Shown: positions 41,296-50,088 of the stretch, piece after piece | How positions within the stretch are numbered: the first letter of the stretch is position 1 | How the letters are laid out: every line of letters starts with the position of its first letter | NCBI RefSeq assembly: GCF_027925305.1 | Contig: NZ_BSDR01000001.1 | Location: 3,800,501-3,864,500 of the forward strand | Direction of reading: 5' to 3' | Source of the DNA: Desulforhabdus amnigena | GTDB taxonomy: Bacteria > Desulfobacterota > Syntrophobacteria > Syntrophobacterales > Syntrophobacteraceae | DNA length: 64,000 bases | Made by a program: the position numbers and the translations under genes | Notes under the pieces: generated by a model | What the model saw: only the letters and a program-made list of their open reading frames with translations | What the model was told of the DNA's origin: nothing | The model's database searches: none

Positions 41296-42432
41296 ATGCC
41301 TGGACCTCAACACAAATACTGCATCTACATTCCTCCAGAGAAACGGAAAGTATTGAAACATCTGAGAGTGAGCTACACAAAACCCTATGCGGAGGTTGTA
41401 AGGGCTCGTATCCTCCTCCTATCGCATGAGCACCCGGAATGGAGCATCCGGCAGATCGCTGATGAAGTCGGATGCAGGCCATCCACCGTTAAGAAGTTCC
41501 GCAACAGATGGGTCAATGAAGGTAGCCTCAAAAACCACCCCCGACCCGGAGCCCCAAGAAAGCATCCTTCTGCCGTGAGGGCTCAGATCACCTTGTTGGC
41601 CTGTTCGAAACCGTGTGATCATGGCAAGCCATGGCAACGCTGGTCTGGAGAGAAGCTTTGTCAAGTCGCCAAAGAAAAAGGAATCGTCAGCCACATTGCC
41701 CCGAGCACTATTCGTCTTTGGCTGAAACAGGACAAGATCAAACCCTGGCAATATCATCTATGGCAAAAATCTCCTGATCCAAAATTCGTTGAGAAAGCGT
41801 CTCCAGTCCTGGATCTCTATGAGAACGCTCCCCAGTTGTTCCAGCAGGGTGAAGCTTCCGTTTGTATCGATGAGAAGACCTCCATTCAAGCAAGAAGACC
41901 TCTTCACGAGACCAAACCCGCCATAGCCGAACACCCCGTTCACGTGGCATCCCGATACAAACGGATGGGAGCATTACAGCTGTTTTGTGCTCTTATCGTC
42001 GCCAATGGAATCACCTTCGCCCGTACCTTCGCTCGCAAGCGCTTCGCGGAGTTCAAAACCTTTCTTCTGAGTTTCTTTTCTTCAGCCATTGTCAAGGGAT
42101 TCAAGGTTATTGATCTCATTCTGGACAATGGCTCTACGCATGCACCCAAACAACTGGGCAAATGGATTGCTTCTCTCAACCTTTCTTTTAATGTTCGTAT
42201 CTACTGGCTTCCCACATATGCCAGTTGGCTCGATCAGGTTGAGATCATCTTCAGTAAGGTTACAAGGGATGTACTCACTCCCAACGACTTCAACGACAAA
42301 AAGGAGCTTTCACAAATGCTTATGGGTTACTTTGATGAGCTCAACAGACATCCAAAACCCATAAAGTGGACCTATACGAAAACAAAGCTCGTGGCCAAGT
42401 TCGCTCCAAAATCCGTGCAAATGGCCGCGTAA
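41296..42432 (+). CDS. IS630-family transposase
   Basis: The 378-residue protein has an N-terminal helix-turn-helix pair (RQIADEVGCRPSTVKKFRNR) and a DDE catalytic part: CIDEKTSIQAR (Asp), LILDNGSTHAPKQ (Asp) and LPTYASWLDQVEIIFSKV (Glu). The normal IS630 motifs are D-E-x-x, D-N-x-x-x-H and Y-x-P-x-x-x-x-W-L-N-x-x-E. Its stop lies within the right inverted repeat. The reading frame is intact, but its promoter side is separated from the left end by the IS5 copy. Confidence 0.94.
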   Translation: MPGPQHKYCIYIPPEKRKVLKHLRVSYTKPYAEVVRARILLLSHEHPEWSIRQIADEVGCRPSTVKKFRNRWVNEGSLKNHPRPGAPRKHPSAVRAQITLLACSKPCDHGKPWQRWSGEKLCQVAKEKGIVSHIAPSTIRLWLKQDKIKPWQYHLWQKSPDPKFVEKASPVLDLYENAPQLFQQGEASVCIDEKTSIQARRPLHETKPAIAEHPVHVASRYKRMGALQLFCALIVANGITFARTFARKRFAEFKTFLLSFFSSAIVKGFKVIDLILDNGSTHAPKQLGKWIASLNLSFNVRIYWLPTYASWLDQVEIIFSKVTRDVLTPNDFNDKKELSQMLMGYFDELNRHPKPIKWTYTKTKLVAKFAPKSVQMAA

Positions 42433-42452
42433 TTAGTGCGTTGGGGTACTTA

Positions 42453-42524
42453 GTCCAGTGGATCGAGATCAGAAATCACCGCGCTTATCTCTCCCATAGA
42501 AAGAAGAAACTCGAAGGGGGCTGA
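42453..42524 (+). pseudogene. IS701-family transposase, C-terminal tail beyond the IS630 insertion
   Basis: The frame VQWIEIRNHRAYLSHRKKK then LEGG and a TGA at 42522-42524 is the usual end of IS701-type transposases. It continues the frame that stops at 40380. About 40 bases of presumed IS701 end follow before the IS982-type repeat. Confidence 0.8.
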
Positions 42525-42584
42525 GCCAGGGCGCGTTGTAGGGTTAACAGGGTGGGAAAGATCCTCAACCCTTAATTCGCATTA

Positions 42585-43365
42585 ACAGATGTCAACAGCA
42601 CTACTACAAGATGAAACATGGTTGAAGATCCTCCAATTCCTTCGCTCCTGTGTGGATGTTTACGTAGGAGAAGAAGGTGATTGCCGTCTTTTCATTGAGG
42701 CACTCCTTTGGATTACACGAAGTGGTGCTCAGTGGAGACTGCTCCCGGAGAAATTCGGTAACTGGAACAGTGTCTATAAACGATTCGCCCGCTGGTGTAA
42801 CAAGGGTGTCTTCTCCAGAATGCACGAGCACTTCATAGATGATCCCGATATGGAGAACTTCATGTTTGACAGCACCATTGTTCGTGCCCATCCCTGTGCT
42901 GCCGGAGCCCTCAAAAGATCCGGTGGACAAGAGACACAGGCTCTCGGGCGCAGCCGAGGAGGTTTTTCCACCAAGATCCACGTAGCGGTAGATGGCTTGG
43001 GAAATCCCCTGAGGTTCATTCTCACTCCCGGTCAGAAGAGTGACATCGAACAGGGACCGGCTCTTATCGAGGGTTTCACCTTCGCTCATGCACTGGGAGA
43101 CAAGGGCTATGATTCGGATGCCTTCGTCCAGGCGATCACCCAATCTGGAGCTACTGCTGTGATTCCACCCCGGTCCAATCGCAAAGAGCCCCGTGAATAC
43201 GACCAATGCCGCTACCGCGAACGACATCTGATCGAGTGCTTTATGAGCAAGATCAAATATTTCAGACGCATCTTCTCCAGATTCGACAAGCTCGACAGAA
43301 GCTTCTTGGGCTTTCTTGGCTTTGTCGCAGCTCTCATCTGGTTGAGGTGAAATGTCAACAGAACC
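42585..43365 (+). mobile_element. IS5-family insertion sequence, copy 2 (left end lost)
   Basis: The right end AATGTCAACAGAACC is intact at 43365, but the left ~25 bases (GGTTCTGTTGACATTTGGG...) are missing and replaced by the IS982-type repeat; similarity to copy 1 resumes at ACAGATGTCAACAGCAC. Without its left end it should not move alone. Confidence 0.88.
42589..43350 (+). CDS. IS5-family transposase (copy 2)
   Basis: The intact 253-residue DDE transposase is almost identical to copy 1, with the same catalytic blocks ([24 protein letters not shown] and the YRER..E block). It could still act on copy 1 even though its own left end is lost. Copies 1 and 2 face each other, and recombination between them could flip 41234-42584. 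Confidence 0.95.
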   Translation: MSTALLQDETWLKILQFLRSCVDVYVGEEGDCRLFIEALLWITRSGAQWRLLPEKFGNWNSVYKRFARWCNKGVFSRMHEHFIDDPDMENFMFDSTIVRAHPCAAGALKRSGGQETQALGRSRGGFSTKIHVAVDGLGNPLRFILTPGQKSDIEQGPALIEGFTFAHALGDKGYDSDAFVQAITQSGATAVIPPRSNRKEPREYDQCRYRERHLIECFMSKIKYFRRIFSRFDKLDRSFLGFLGFVAALIWLR

Positions 43366-44528
43366 TAATGATTCGTATGGCGAGATATGATGCTATGGTA
43401 AAGGATTTCGATGTCTCTGGCCCATTGCTTGATCGAGAATTTGGTTTCAATGGTGTGCCTTGCGTTCTTTCCAAGCTCAGTCCTGAGTTTTGGCTGTTTA
43501 ATAAGATGCATGATGGCGTTTTCAAGGGCAAAGATACTGTCTGATTCTATCAAGAGCCCATCCTTTTCGTGTGTCATGATTTTGCTGACTCCACCGACAT
43601 CTGTTGCGATGCAAGGTAGTCCAACTGCCATGGCCTCAAGTAGGGATAAAGGTGTTCCCTCCATCCTGGAAGGCAGAACAAAAATGTCCATAAGATAAAG
43701 CCAAGGTTCTACGCTTTCTTGAAAGCCGGCAAAGATAACACTGTCAGCAAGACCTAATTCATCTACCATTTTTTTTAGCGACTTCCGAAGTGGTCCGTCA
43801 CCCACGAGCACCAGCTTTACGTGGGCATGCAAAGTTTGAACCCTTCTGAAAGCACTAATTAGGATGGGGAGCCCCTTTTCTTCGCTAAGTCGGCCCACAT
43901 AGCCTAAGAGGATGTCATTAGCGACAATATCCAATACATTGTGTTGAAGTCTATCTTGTGCTGGTCTAGGTTTGGGGGAGGGGATGGCTGGAGTGTTGGG
44001 AACTGTCACAATTCGCCCTGGATGAATGATGTGGCCGATAAGTTGTACCCTTAATGCTTCTGAAACAGCTATGATGCAGTCAAATCCATTGAGTAAAAGC
44101 ATATCGACTTTATTATAAAATCGCAATTTGGCGTCTGTCGAAATGAATCCATGGCAAGTGGAAATACATGGTATTTTTTGTGAGCAAGAAGCAAAAAAAG
44201 CAAGAAAATCAGCAAAATACCCATGCGAATGGATCAGCTGAACTGAGTCGTGCAATAGTTCTTGCAGAAACAATCGAAGTGCGCGCAAAAGGCGAAAGCG
44301 ATCTTTCTGTTGTTGAGACGGGGTCAATGCTACGGGTATTTCTAGCAGTCTATAATCCAGTTCGACAAGCCGTTTGGTGATGTGATTGTCTTTTTCCCAT
44401 GGTCTGACCAGAACCACTGGTTGGATGTTAAAGCTATCCCGTCTGACATGTTCCAGAAAATTCAAGTTGATCCGTTCAGCCCCGCCAAATGATATGGCTG
44501 GAAAAAGGTAAATAATCTTTGGCCTCAT
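43365..44528 (-). CDS. Glycosyltransferase family 4 protein, last residues altered by IS5
   Basis: The 387-residue GT-B enzyme has an N-terminal acceptor half (YLFPAISFGGAERINLNFLE, LIHSHGYFADFLAFF) and a C-terminal donor half (LLGYVGRLSEEKGLPILI, KLVLVGDGPLRKSLK, VLPSRMEGTPLSLLEAMAVG with the E-x7-E-type segment, CIATDVGG). It adds a sugar in the surface polysaccharide. Its stop codon TAG is made by TA plus the first G of IS5 copy 2, so the original C terminus has been cut a little, though the fold is complete. Its ATG overlaps the preceding gene by 4 bases. Confidence 0.92.
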   Translation of the reverse strand: MRPKIIYLFPAISFGGAERINLNFLEHVRRDSFNIQPVVLVRPWEKDNHITKRLVELDYRLLEIPVALTPSQQQKDRFRLLRALRLFLQELLHDSVQLIHSHGYFADFLAFFASCSQKIPCISTCHGFISTDAKLRFYNKVDMLLLNGFDCIIAVSEALRVQLIGHIIHPGRIVTVPNTPAIPSPKPRPAQDRLQHNVLDIVANDILLGYVGRLSEEKGLPILISAFRRVQTLHAHVKLVLVGDGPLRKSLKKMVDELGLADSVIFAGFQESVEPWLYLMDIFVLPSRMEGTPLSLLEAMAVGLPCIATDVGGVSKIMTHEKDGLLIESDSIFALENAIMHLIKQPKLRTELGKNARHTIETKFSIKQWARDIEILYHSIISRHTNH

Positions 44529-45715
44529 GTCCAGATATCTTTCAATGAGTCAGTGTCCGGACTGTTCACCCTAAGTTTTCTAAAGGATTTCGTGAAGTGC
44601 CCCCAGAGCCAAGCGAAGAATGGAGCCGGATCTTGATAACAAAAATCATCCGATCTGTAATTGGCTAAAAGTGACCTTATGTATTCCAATGGACTTCTTT
44701 CACCATCTTTGTTGCGAATCTCTGTGAGAAGTGCGGCGATTTCTCCACCCAACCAATGTGTTTGGACCCCTTCCACGAAATGGAGAATAGGAGATACATC
44801 ACCATGTTGGGCGATTTGAAAGATCAAATGGGGGATGTTCACGCCCGATTGTATAGCCTGAAAGAGAGATCCCCAAAGGCGAGGATTAATGTCGATAAGA
44901 TATGGCCTGTTTGTTTTCTCTTCCACTATGAAATCGGCCTGACAAACACCATGCCACGAGAGATCTTCCAGAAGGAGTCGAAGATAGTGTTCGGCGGCTT
45001 CGTGATGATTGCTTATGCGCCAAGTTGCTTGCCCCCTGGAGCGTGGATAGCAACGAAGTTGCTTATAAGATACCATAGCTCGCAAGGAACCTCGATTGAA
45101 AAGCATCGCCACGCAATGGACTCTACCAATAATTTTCTTTTGGATAATAAACCTTTCCCATGGGTGGCCGCAAAATAAAGAATGATGAAGGTGTTCTTTC
45201 AGTGCTGCAGCAGAATCGACCTGAGTTACTGCCCACCCTCCCCCCCCTTGACGTGGCTTGATAAGCATTGGGAAATCCGCTCCACTGAGTTCAGGGAGTT
45301 TCCGGCGCAATTCAACCGGTGAATAAATAGGTGGAACAAGTATATTGAGGTGCAGTGCGTGGTTATGCCATCTTTGCTTATCATGTGCAAAGAGCAGCTG
45401 GTCATAAGATGGAAGGATGATTTTGATGCGAGCAGGAAGCTGATCCCGGTATTTTGCAATAAGCAAAGTTTCCTCGTGGCAGGGGATGAATAACTCGATT
45501 TTGTTACGTCCACTGAATTCAACAATATGATCCAGGAATGCCTGTGGTTGACTGTACGGAGAAGGGCAAACCGTATGGTCCCGAACAAAACGCGAATATC
45601 GGCACATGGCGTAGGGACGCCAATCGGTTGTGTAAACGGGAATACAGTTAGCAGCTAGACTCCGCGTTACGACATAAGCAACACGGCTGGCGGCGTTGGT
45701 TACAAGCACTCTCAT
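44525..45715 (-). CDS. ATP-grasp enzyme in the polysaccharide operon
   Basis: The ATG at 45715 overlaps the ligase stop (ATGA), so the 396-residue product starts MRVLVTNAASRVAYVVTRSL. The N-terminal domain is Rossmann-like. The ATP-grasp core follows: DFPMLIKPRQGGGGWAVTQV (glycine loop), ERFIIQKKIIGRVHCVAMLF, ADFIVEEK and the metal-binding YLIDINPRLWGSL. It resembles carbamoyl-phosphate-synthase-like ligases. Such enzymes in glycan operons may attach amino acids or other groups to the sugar through an amide; the substrate is unknown. Confidence 0.85.
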   Translation of the reverse strand: MRVLVTNAASRVAYVVTRSLAANCIPVYTTDWRPYAMCRYSRFVRDHTVCPSPYSQPQAFLDHIVEFSGRNKIELFIPCHEETLLIAKYRDQLPARIKIILPSYDQLLFAHDKQRWHNHALHLNILVPPIYSPVELRRKLPELSGADFPMLIKPRQGGGGWAVTQVDSAAALKEHLHHSLFCGHPWERFIIQKKIIGRVHCVAMLFNRGSLRAMVSYKQLRCYPRSRGQATWRISNHHEAAEHYLRLLLEDLSWHGVCQADFIVEEKTNRPYLIDINPRLWGSLFQAIQSGVNIPHLIFQIAQHGDVSPILHFVEGVQTHWLGGEIAALLTEIRNKDGERSPLEYIRSLLANYRSDDFCYQDPAPFFAWLWGHFTKSFRKLRVNSPDTDSLKDIWT

Positions 45716-47043
45716 AGGCGCCTTGAAGTTATTTTTGGGTCGACTTGCATTGGCTTTCTCTGGTTTTGGCGAACGAGAACGCCTGAAAGCCAGCAAAATT
45801 CGTAAATCAAACCATTATAGCTTTGGGACAGAAAAATCCCGCAAATCGCAAAACCAGTCAGGGAACCGGAAAGCGCTGCTGCGTAAATTTGAGCATTGTT
45901 GGGACTTTTGGAAAAAGGTAATGATGCAGAAAGAGTGTGTCTCAAGTTAGAATAGGTTCGGAGTAAGATCATAAAAAAGATCAAGAAGCCCACAAACCCT
46001 AACTCTACAAGTATAAGCAAATAGGTGTTGTGAGCGGTCTGCCATTTACCCCCGCTAACTTCTGCAGAGAGTTCAGCATCAAAGCGGTCGTTATTAAGAT
46101 AGTCACCATATGCAGTCATGTAAGCCGCAGGGCCTACCCCTAGCAAAGGATGGTCAAATGCGATTTTCAAGGATCTCTTCCAAATAAGCAGACGGCCTGC
46201 ACCATCTTGACTTTCTTCAGTAATCGTTTGCATTCTATCCATATATTGTTCTGTGGCCATGCTTACAAAAAGTATTGTAACCACACTTAAAATCACGGTC
46301 AGCTTTATCCGTGAAATTCGAGGAATACCTATGCATCCGTACCATGCTCCGACTGTAATGAGGCCAATAAATCCTCCTCTCGACTGGGTCGCAAGAAGAG
46401 CTGCCAGCATTAACGTGCTAGCTATTCCCGCGAATGCTTTTCCATACCATTTACGGCTGGCCAAAAAGGGTATCAGACATAAAGGAAGCAAGGTCACCAT
46501 GAGCATGGCGAGATCATTTGGGTCGTACATTCCTCCAATACTTACTCTATGCTGACTGCCGGAAAACAAAAGCGCAGATGTACCGATTAAGAGGCCAGAA
46601 AAGAGAAGGGTGTACAGAAAAGCTGCGATACGCTGCGGAGTGTTGATTAGTTTTACAAACAAAAAAAAATACAGCCCGAACTTCCAAATAAATGCTTTCA
46701 TGAACTCTAAACTCAAACTGGGATAATAGCTGAAAGGCGTGGTCAGCACCATCACTGCAGACAGATATAGAAATAAACGGGCTTCCATGTGGCTGAATGG
46801 GGATGCATTTGTTTTTACAGAGGGTTCAGGAAACATGAAGTAGGAACCAGCACTAATTGCTGCAACCACTTGCCCGGGATAAATCTGTGCAACAAAAGGG
46901 AAGATATCTTGTGGCCGCCCAACGTTAATGACAGTCCATACGTACAGCATGGCGACGGGCAGTGTCAGAGTCGTTGGCGGAGGTTCACAATCGATGACGG
47001 CGTTCGACGTTGTTTGTTTATTAAACATACCGGCCTCTGCCAT
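45712..47043 (-). CDS. O-antigen ligase/polymerase family protein (Wzy_C domain)
   Basis: The 443-residue membrane protein has about eleven membrane segments and a large outer loop. The Wzy_C signature is visible: GRLLIWKRSLKIAFDHPLLG, VGPAAYMTAYGDY and HNTYLLILVELGFVGFLIFF. SMATEQYMDRMQTITEES is the start of the loop. It either joins O-antigen to lipid A core or polymerises repeat units. It overlaps the upstream glycosyltransferase by 23 bases and the ATP-grasp gene by 4. MFNKQ at 47028 is an alternative start. Confidence 0.9.
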   Translation of the reverse strand: MAEAGMFNKQTTSNAVIDCEPPPTTLTLPVAMLYVWTVINVGRPQDIFPFVAQIYPGQVVAAISAGSYFMFPEPSVKTNASPFSHMEARLFLYLSAVMVLTTPFSYYPSLSLEFMKAFIWKFGLYFFLFVKLINTPQRIAAFLYTLLFSGLLIGTSALLFSGSQHRVSIGGMYDPNDLAMLMVTLLPLCLIPFLASRKWYGKAFAGIASTLMLAALLATQSRGGFIGLITVGAWYGCIGIPRISRIKLTVILSVVTILFVSMATEQYMDRMQTITEESQDGAGRLLIWKRSLKIAFDHPLLGVGPAAYMTAYGDYLNNDRFDAELSAEVSGGKWQTAHNTYLLILVELGFVGFLIFFMILLRTYSNLRHTLSASLPFSKSPNNAQIYAAALSGSLTGFAICGIFLSQSYNGLIYEFCWLSGVLVRQNQRKPMQVDPKITSRRL

Positions 47044-48322
47044 TCGAACAAGTTACCGTGTCGAGAACCTCTGCCAATCGCTTTGTCCTGGTTTTCCAGG
47101 AATACTCCTCCAAAAACTCTGTGGAAATAGTATCAATGAGGATCCCATCTTCCCATTTCCTGTATAAAGCGCAAATTGCCTGCACGATTCCTTCGATATC
47201 CGTTGGTGAAACCACTATGGACTGTGGTGAATAAGATTTAATGATTGTTTCGACCTCTCGAGATTCGACCGTTGCGAGTAAAGGTTTACCCATCGCAATC
47301 CCTTCATAAAGCTTGGTGCTGATGCAAGGAGTGTAGTTACGCAACAATACTGCGTTCGAAGCTTTGAGATAATGCCTCAGTTGTTCTCGTGGCACCGGAT
47401 CATCAATGCGGACATAATCCGTTAAATCCCGTTCCTGGACAAGTTTCTTGATCCAGTGCGAGGATGCGCCCACGTAGTGGAAAAAAATGCGGTCTCCCGG
47501 AAGCAGCTGTTCCTTCACGATGTGTTTGAGTGCGTCAAAAAAAGGTTCGGAAGGTACCATTCCATGATAGAAGTTGCCGGAATAAATCATGCGAAACTGC
47601 TTACGCGAGCCTTCATGGGCTGAGCCCCGGAATTTAAAGAAATCATGATATCCATTTCTTAGTACTGTAACACGCCCTTTCAGAAAAGGATAGGCAGTCA
47701 AATAGCGTTGTCTGGTTTCCTCCGTCACAAGAATGAGTTCATCACAATATTGCAAGAGCTGCTTTTCAAGTCGATAGCGTGCTAGATCGGAGAAAGTTTC
47801 ATCGCCTCTCAATACACGGCGGGACATTGGATCTCTGAAGTCCAAAATTAGGGGGAGTCCTGAGCGTTTTTTGATCCAGGCGGCAGCTACCGCTCCGCTC
47901 AGAGGAGAGCAAGAAGCATATATTGCATCAAAGCGATTCAACGGAAGCCTTTGAGCTGCTCGTGCAGCACCAGGTATCCAGAACATGAATGGATCAGGAA
48001 TCCATAATTGTGTCAGCCACACGAAAAATGCGTATGACTCACGCAAACCAAGAAATCTTCGAGTTGCTGCATACAATGCATTGGAGAGGTGAATCAACGG
48101 CATAGGGTTGAAGGCGCTTGGCGCCTTGACGATGGGCATGCCAGGAAGCAGATCGCCTTTTGTTTCGCAATAACCCTTCATAGGGTTGGATACGGTGATT
48201 ACTGTGGGATTCCAGCCAAACCTAGGCAGATACTTTGAGAAATGTTCGCTACGTATGGCTCCCACATCACTGATCGGGGGGAAGTAATAACAAAACATCA
48301 ACAATTTTTTCATTTTGACCAT
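47021..48322 (-). CDS. Glycosyltransferase family 4-like protein
   Basis: The 433-residue GT-B protein has MFCYYFPPISDVGAIRSEHF at its start and ILDFRDPMSRR, LVTEETRQRYLTAYP, MIYSGNFYHGMVPSEPFFDA, and STKLYEGIAMGKPLLATVES in the donor half. The N terminus resembles the truncated gene at 54782-55116, so they are paralogues. MKKL at codon 4 is an alternative start. The ISKra4 insertion lies 55 bases upstream of its start and cuts it from the genes that used to precede it. Confidence 0.88.
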   Translation of the reverse strand: MVKMKKLLMFCYYFPPISDVGAIRSEHFSKYLPRFGWNPTVITVSNPMKGYCETKGDLLPGMPIVKAPSAFNPMPLIHLSNALYAATRRFLGLRESYAFFVWLTQLWIPDPFMFWIPGAARAAQRLPLNRFDAIYASCSPLSGAVAAAWIKKRSGLPLILDFRDPMSRRVLRGDETFSDLARYRLEKQLLQYCDELILVTEETRQRYLTAYPFLKGRVTVLRNGYHDFFKFRGSAHEGSRKQFRMIYSGNFYHGMVPSEPFFDALKHIVKEQLLPGDRIFFHYVGASSHWIKKLVQERDLTDYVRIDDPVPREQLRHYLKASNAVLLRNYTPCISTKLYEGIAMGKPLLATVESREVETIIKSYSPQSIVVSPTDIEGIVQAICALYRKWEDGILIDTISTEFLEEYSWKTRTKRLAEVLDTVTCSNGRGRYV

Positions 48323-48377
48323 TGTTCGAGTATACAGGAGAATACAATATATAAAAAAACTGTAGTGATTTACCTTT

Positions 48378-50087
48378 GGGTGCGGCTCTTTTGAAACGAC
48401 GTTTCAAGCCGCCTGTTGGAGGTCGCACTCTACAGCGGGCTCATTTTCCATCACGGCGGGCAATGCTCGCCCATCAACAGGGTATAAAAAGTAGTTCCGC
48501 TCCCGTTCCCGCTTGAGGTGATAGGACCAATAGCTCTCAAAATCCCCGCTGGATCTAAGAGAACGAATCCTGAGCACAGACTCTGCTCTTTGCATTCTCC
48601 ACCGTGTACCAGTCAGATCCATCCGATCTTTGATAAGATGGCGGCAGGCTCCCTCGATCACACCTGTTGCGATGGGAAAACCCTTTTTTAAGAAGATGTG
48701 GTAGTCGAGCAGGATGTCAATATTTTTCAAGGTAGTCGGCACACTTTTCCACCGCCTTTTGCTTCTCCTTGCCCAGTTCGATGGCGCTCCGGCGCATCTG
48801 GGCAGCAACGCTTTGGGCCTCTCCCCGAAGGATCTTAAAGGCCCTTTCGGCTACCCACTCCTCGGCCTCTTTGCTCCCAACGGCACAGAAGCTGTAGGCC
48901 GCCTTCCACACGTACTCGAGTACATGGATGAAATCGAGGATGATGGTCACATCGGAGCGGTACCCGAAGATAATGGAAAGGACCAGATCAAGCTGCTTTT
49001 CAGCTCCATCCAGCAGCACCACCCAGGGACGCTTCCTATCCGGATCACGCCTTATGGCCTCATCGAGCATGGCCTTGATGACTTCCTCCGGCTCCTTCTC
49101 CACACTGGCCCACACCCGCTTGTTCTCGGCTCGTGGTCGATCTGTCTTCTGCGGTTTCACTCCCATGATCATCTCAGGAGTGCGCTTATGGGACTCAACG
49201 CTGTAGACGGCTGCAACCGTTGCCATGCGCTTTCGGTTCGGCTTCTCTCCGGGAGAGAGGCGGGAGCCGCACCTCTCGTTAGCTTCTTCGGCCGCTTTGC
49301 GGGTGGCAGGGCGAAGATCCTCTTTTCGCATGACCACCCCCTTTTGATCCACACTCATCGCCAGGATGTTCGATGCTTGCTCTGGTCCATTTGTCTGCCG
49401 CCCTGAGTAGAAGGAGTCGAAATCCTGTGCCACGGATACGGCAATCTCTTCGGTCTGTCTCTTGGGCACCTTGCCTCCCGTGGTATTTTGGATGCTCTCA
49501 ACGGTTTGATCAAAAGAGCTGTTGGCCACCTCTTCGGCCACCCGCCGTCTGAGGCCATGGGAGTACTTGTCAGGAGGAAGATTGAGAGCGGCATTCAGTG
49601 GAAACTGACTGCTGACACCAGGTAAGCTGTAGCCCTTGCGTCTGACCGTTACTTGTCCGAAAAGACTCATAAGCTTCTCTTCACAATCTGTTCGGCAATG
49701 GGTGAGTATCCGTCCATCGGGTCCTGCAACATCGTCTCTCTTAGGCTCAACTGCTCCACGAATGTCGAAGTGACCCTGCAGCAGGCGCCTCTTGAGCTCC
49801 ATTCCCATGCGCATGATCAGGGTTTCCACCTGCCCATGCTCCATCTCCATGTTCTCCTCGCTTGAGAGCTTACCGAGCATGGATTCAAACTGCTCACAGG
49901 ACGCATCGAATGCTTCACAAATCCTCTCGATCTGGTATGCTGGTGTCATGGAGGGGGCCTCCTTTAGCTAAAGGTTCTTACAATCCAATCCCTTAGCTAC
50001 TGTCGAGTGCCCCTTCCATCAAGATGGTATCAATATCAAAAACTTGTCTCTATCTGACCGGAACGTCGTTTCAAAAGAGCCGCACCC
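48378..50087 (-). mobile_element. ISKra4-family insertion sequence with perfect 9-bp target duplication
   Basis: Inverted ends of about 26 bp begin GGGTGCGGCTCTTTTGAA. The target TTTACCTTT is repeated exactly at 48369-48377 and 50088-50096. The element is 1710 bp. Ends starting GGG and 8-9 bp duplications are usual for this family. The insertion lies between two glycosyltransferase genes; the stop codon of the 50089-51015 gene lies in the right target copy. Confidence 0.93.
48404..49949 (-). pseudogene. ISKra4-family transposase in two frames (frameshift near 48720)
   Basis: The first frame (49949 to 48717, 410 residues) contains LAMSVDQKGVVMRKEDLRP, PWVVLLDGAEKQLDLVLSII and ILDFIHVLEYVWKAAYSFC, the family's catalytic blocks. 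It stops at TGA just after CTTGAAAAATAT. The +1 frame continues as LLDYHIFLKKGFPIATGVIE, GACRHLIKDRMDLTGTRW to 48404, which is the conserved C terminus with a catalytic Glu. Either one extra A in the AAAAA run broke the gene, or the frames are joined by programmed shifting, reported for some relatives. The intact target duplication suggests recent activity. Confidence 0.8.
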
Positions 50088-50088
50088 T

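Larger units (their letters stand above)
40381..42450 (+). mobile_element. IS630-family insertion sequence (carrying a nested IS5 copy)
   Basis: The ends GTACTCCAGCG and its imperfect inverse (reading AGTACCCCAACGC on the minus strand), with TAATTACGC further in, define the element. It sits at a TA of the IS701 frame: removing it and one TA restores E-A-L-I-R-L-V-Q-W-I-E-I-R-N, the expected IS701 C terminus. TA duplication is the IS630 habit. Without the nested IS5 it is about 1.26 kb. Confidence 0.85.
39160..42584. mobile_element. Nested insertion-sequence cluster bounded by IS982-type inverted repeats
   Basis: A 22-bp sequence starting TAATGCGAATTAAGG (39160-39181) recurs inverted at 42563-42584. 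The first copy includes the stop codon of an IS982-type transposase fragment, so these are probably the ends of that element. Inside are, in order: the IS982 fragment, an IS701 fragment, an IS630 element carrying an IS5 element, and the IS701 tail. The 5' parts of the IS982 and IS701 transposases are missing, so a deletion joined them near 39760. Confidence 0.75.

Noticed and set aside
40381-42450. A 5-bp CTTAG duplication for the IS630 insertion
   Set aside because: The same junction is explained by the TA duplication normal for IS630, with the element starting at GTACTCC. Both readings restore the same ancestral sequence, and the family rule favours TA.
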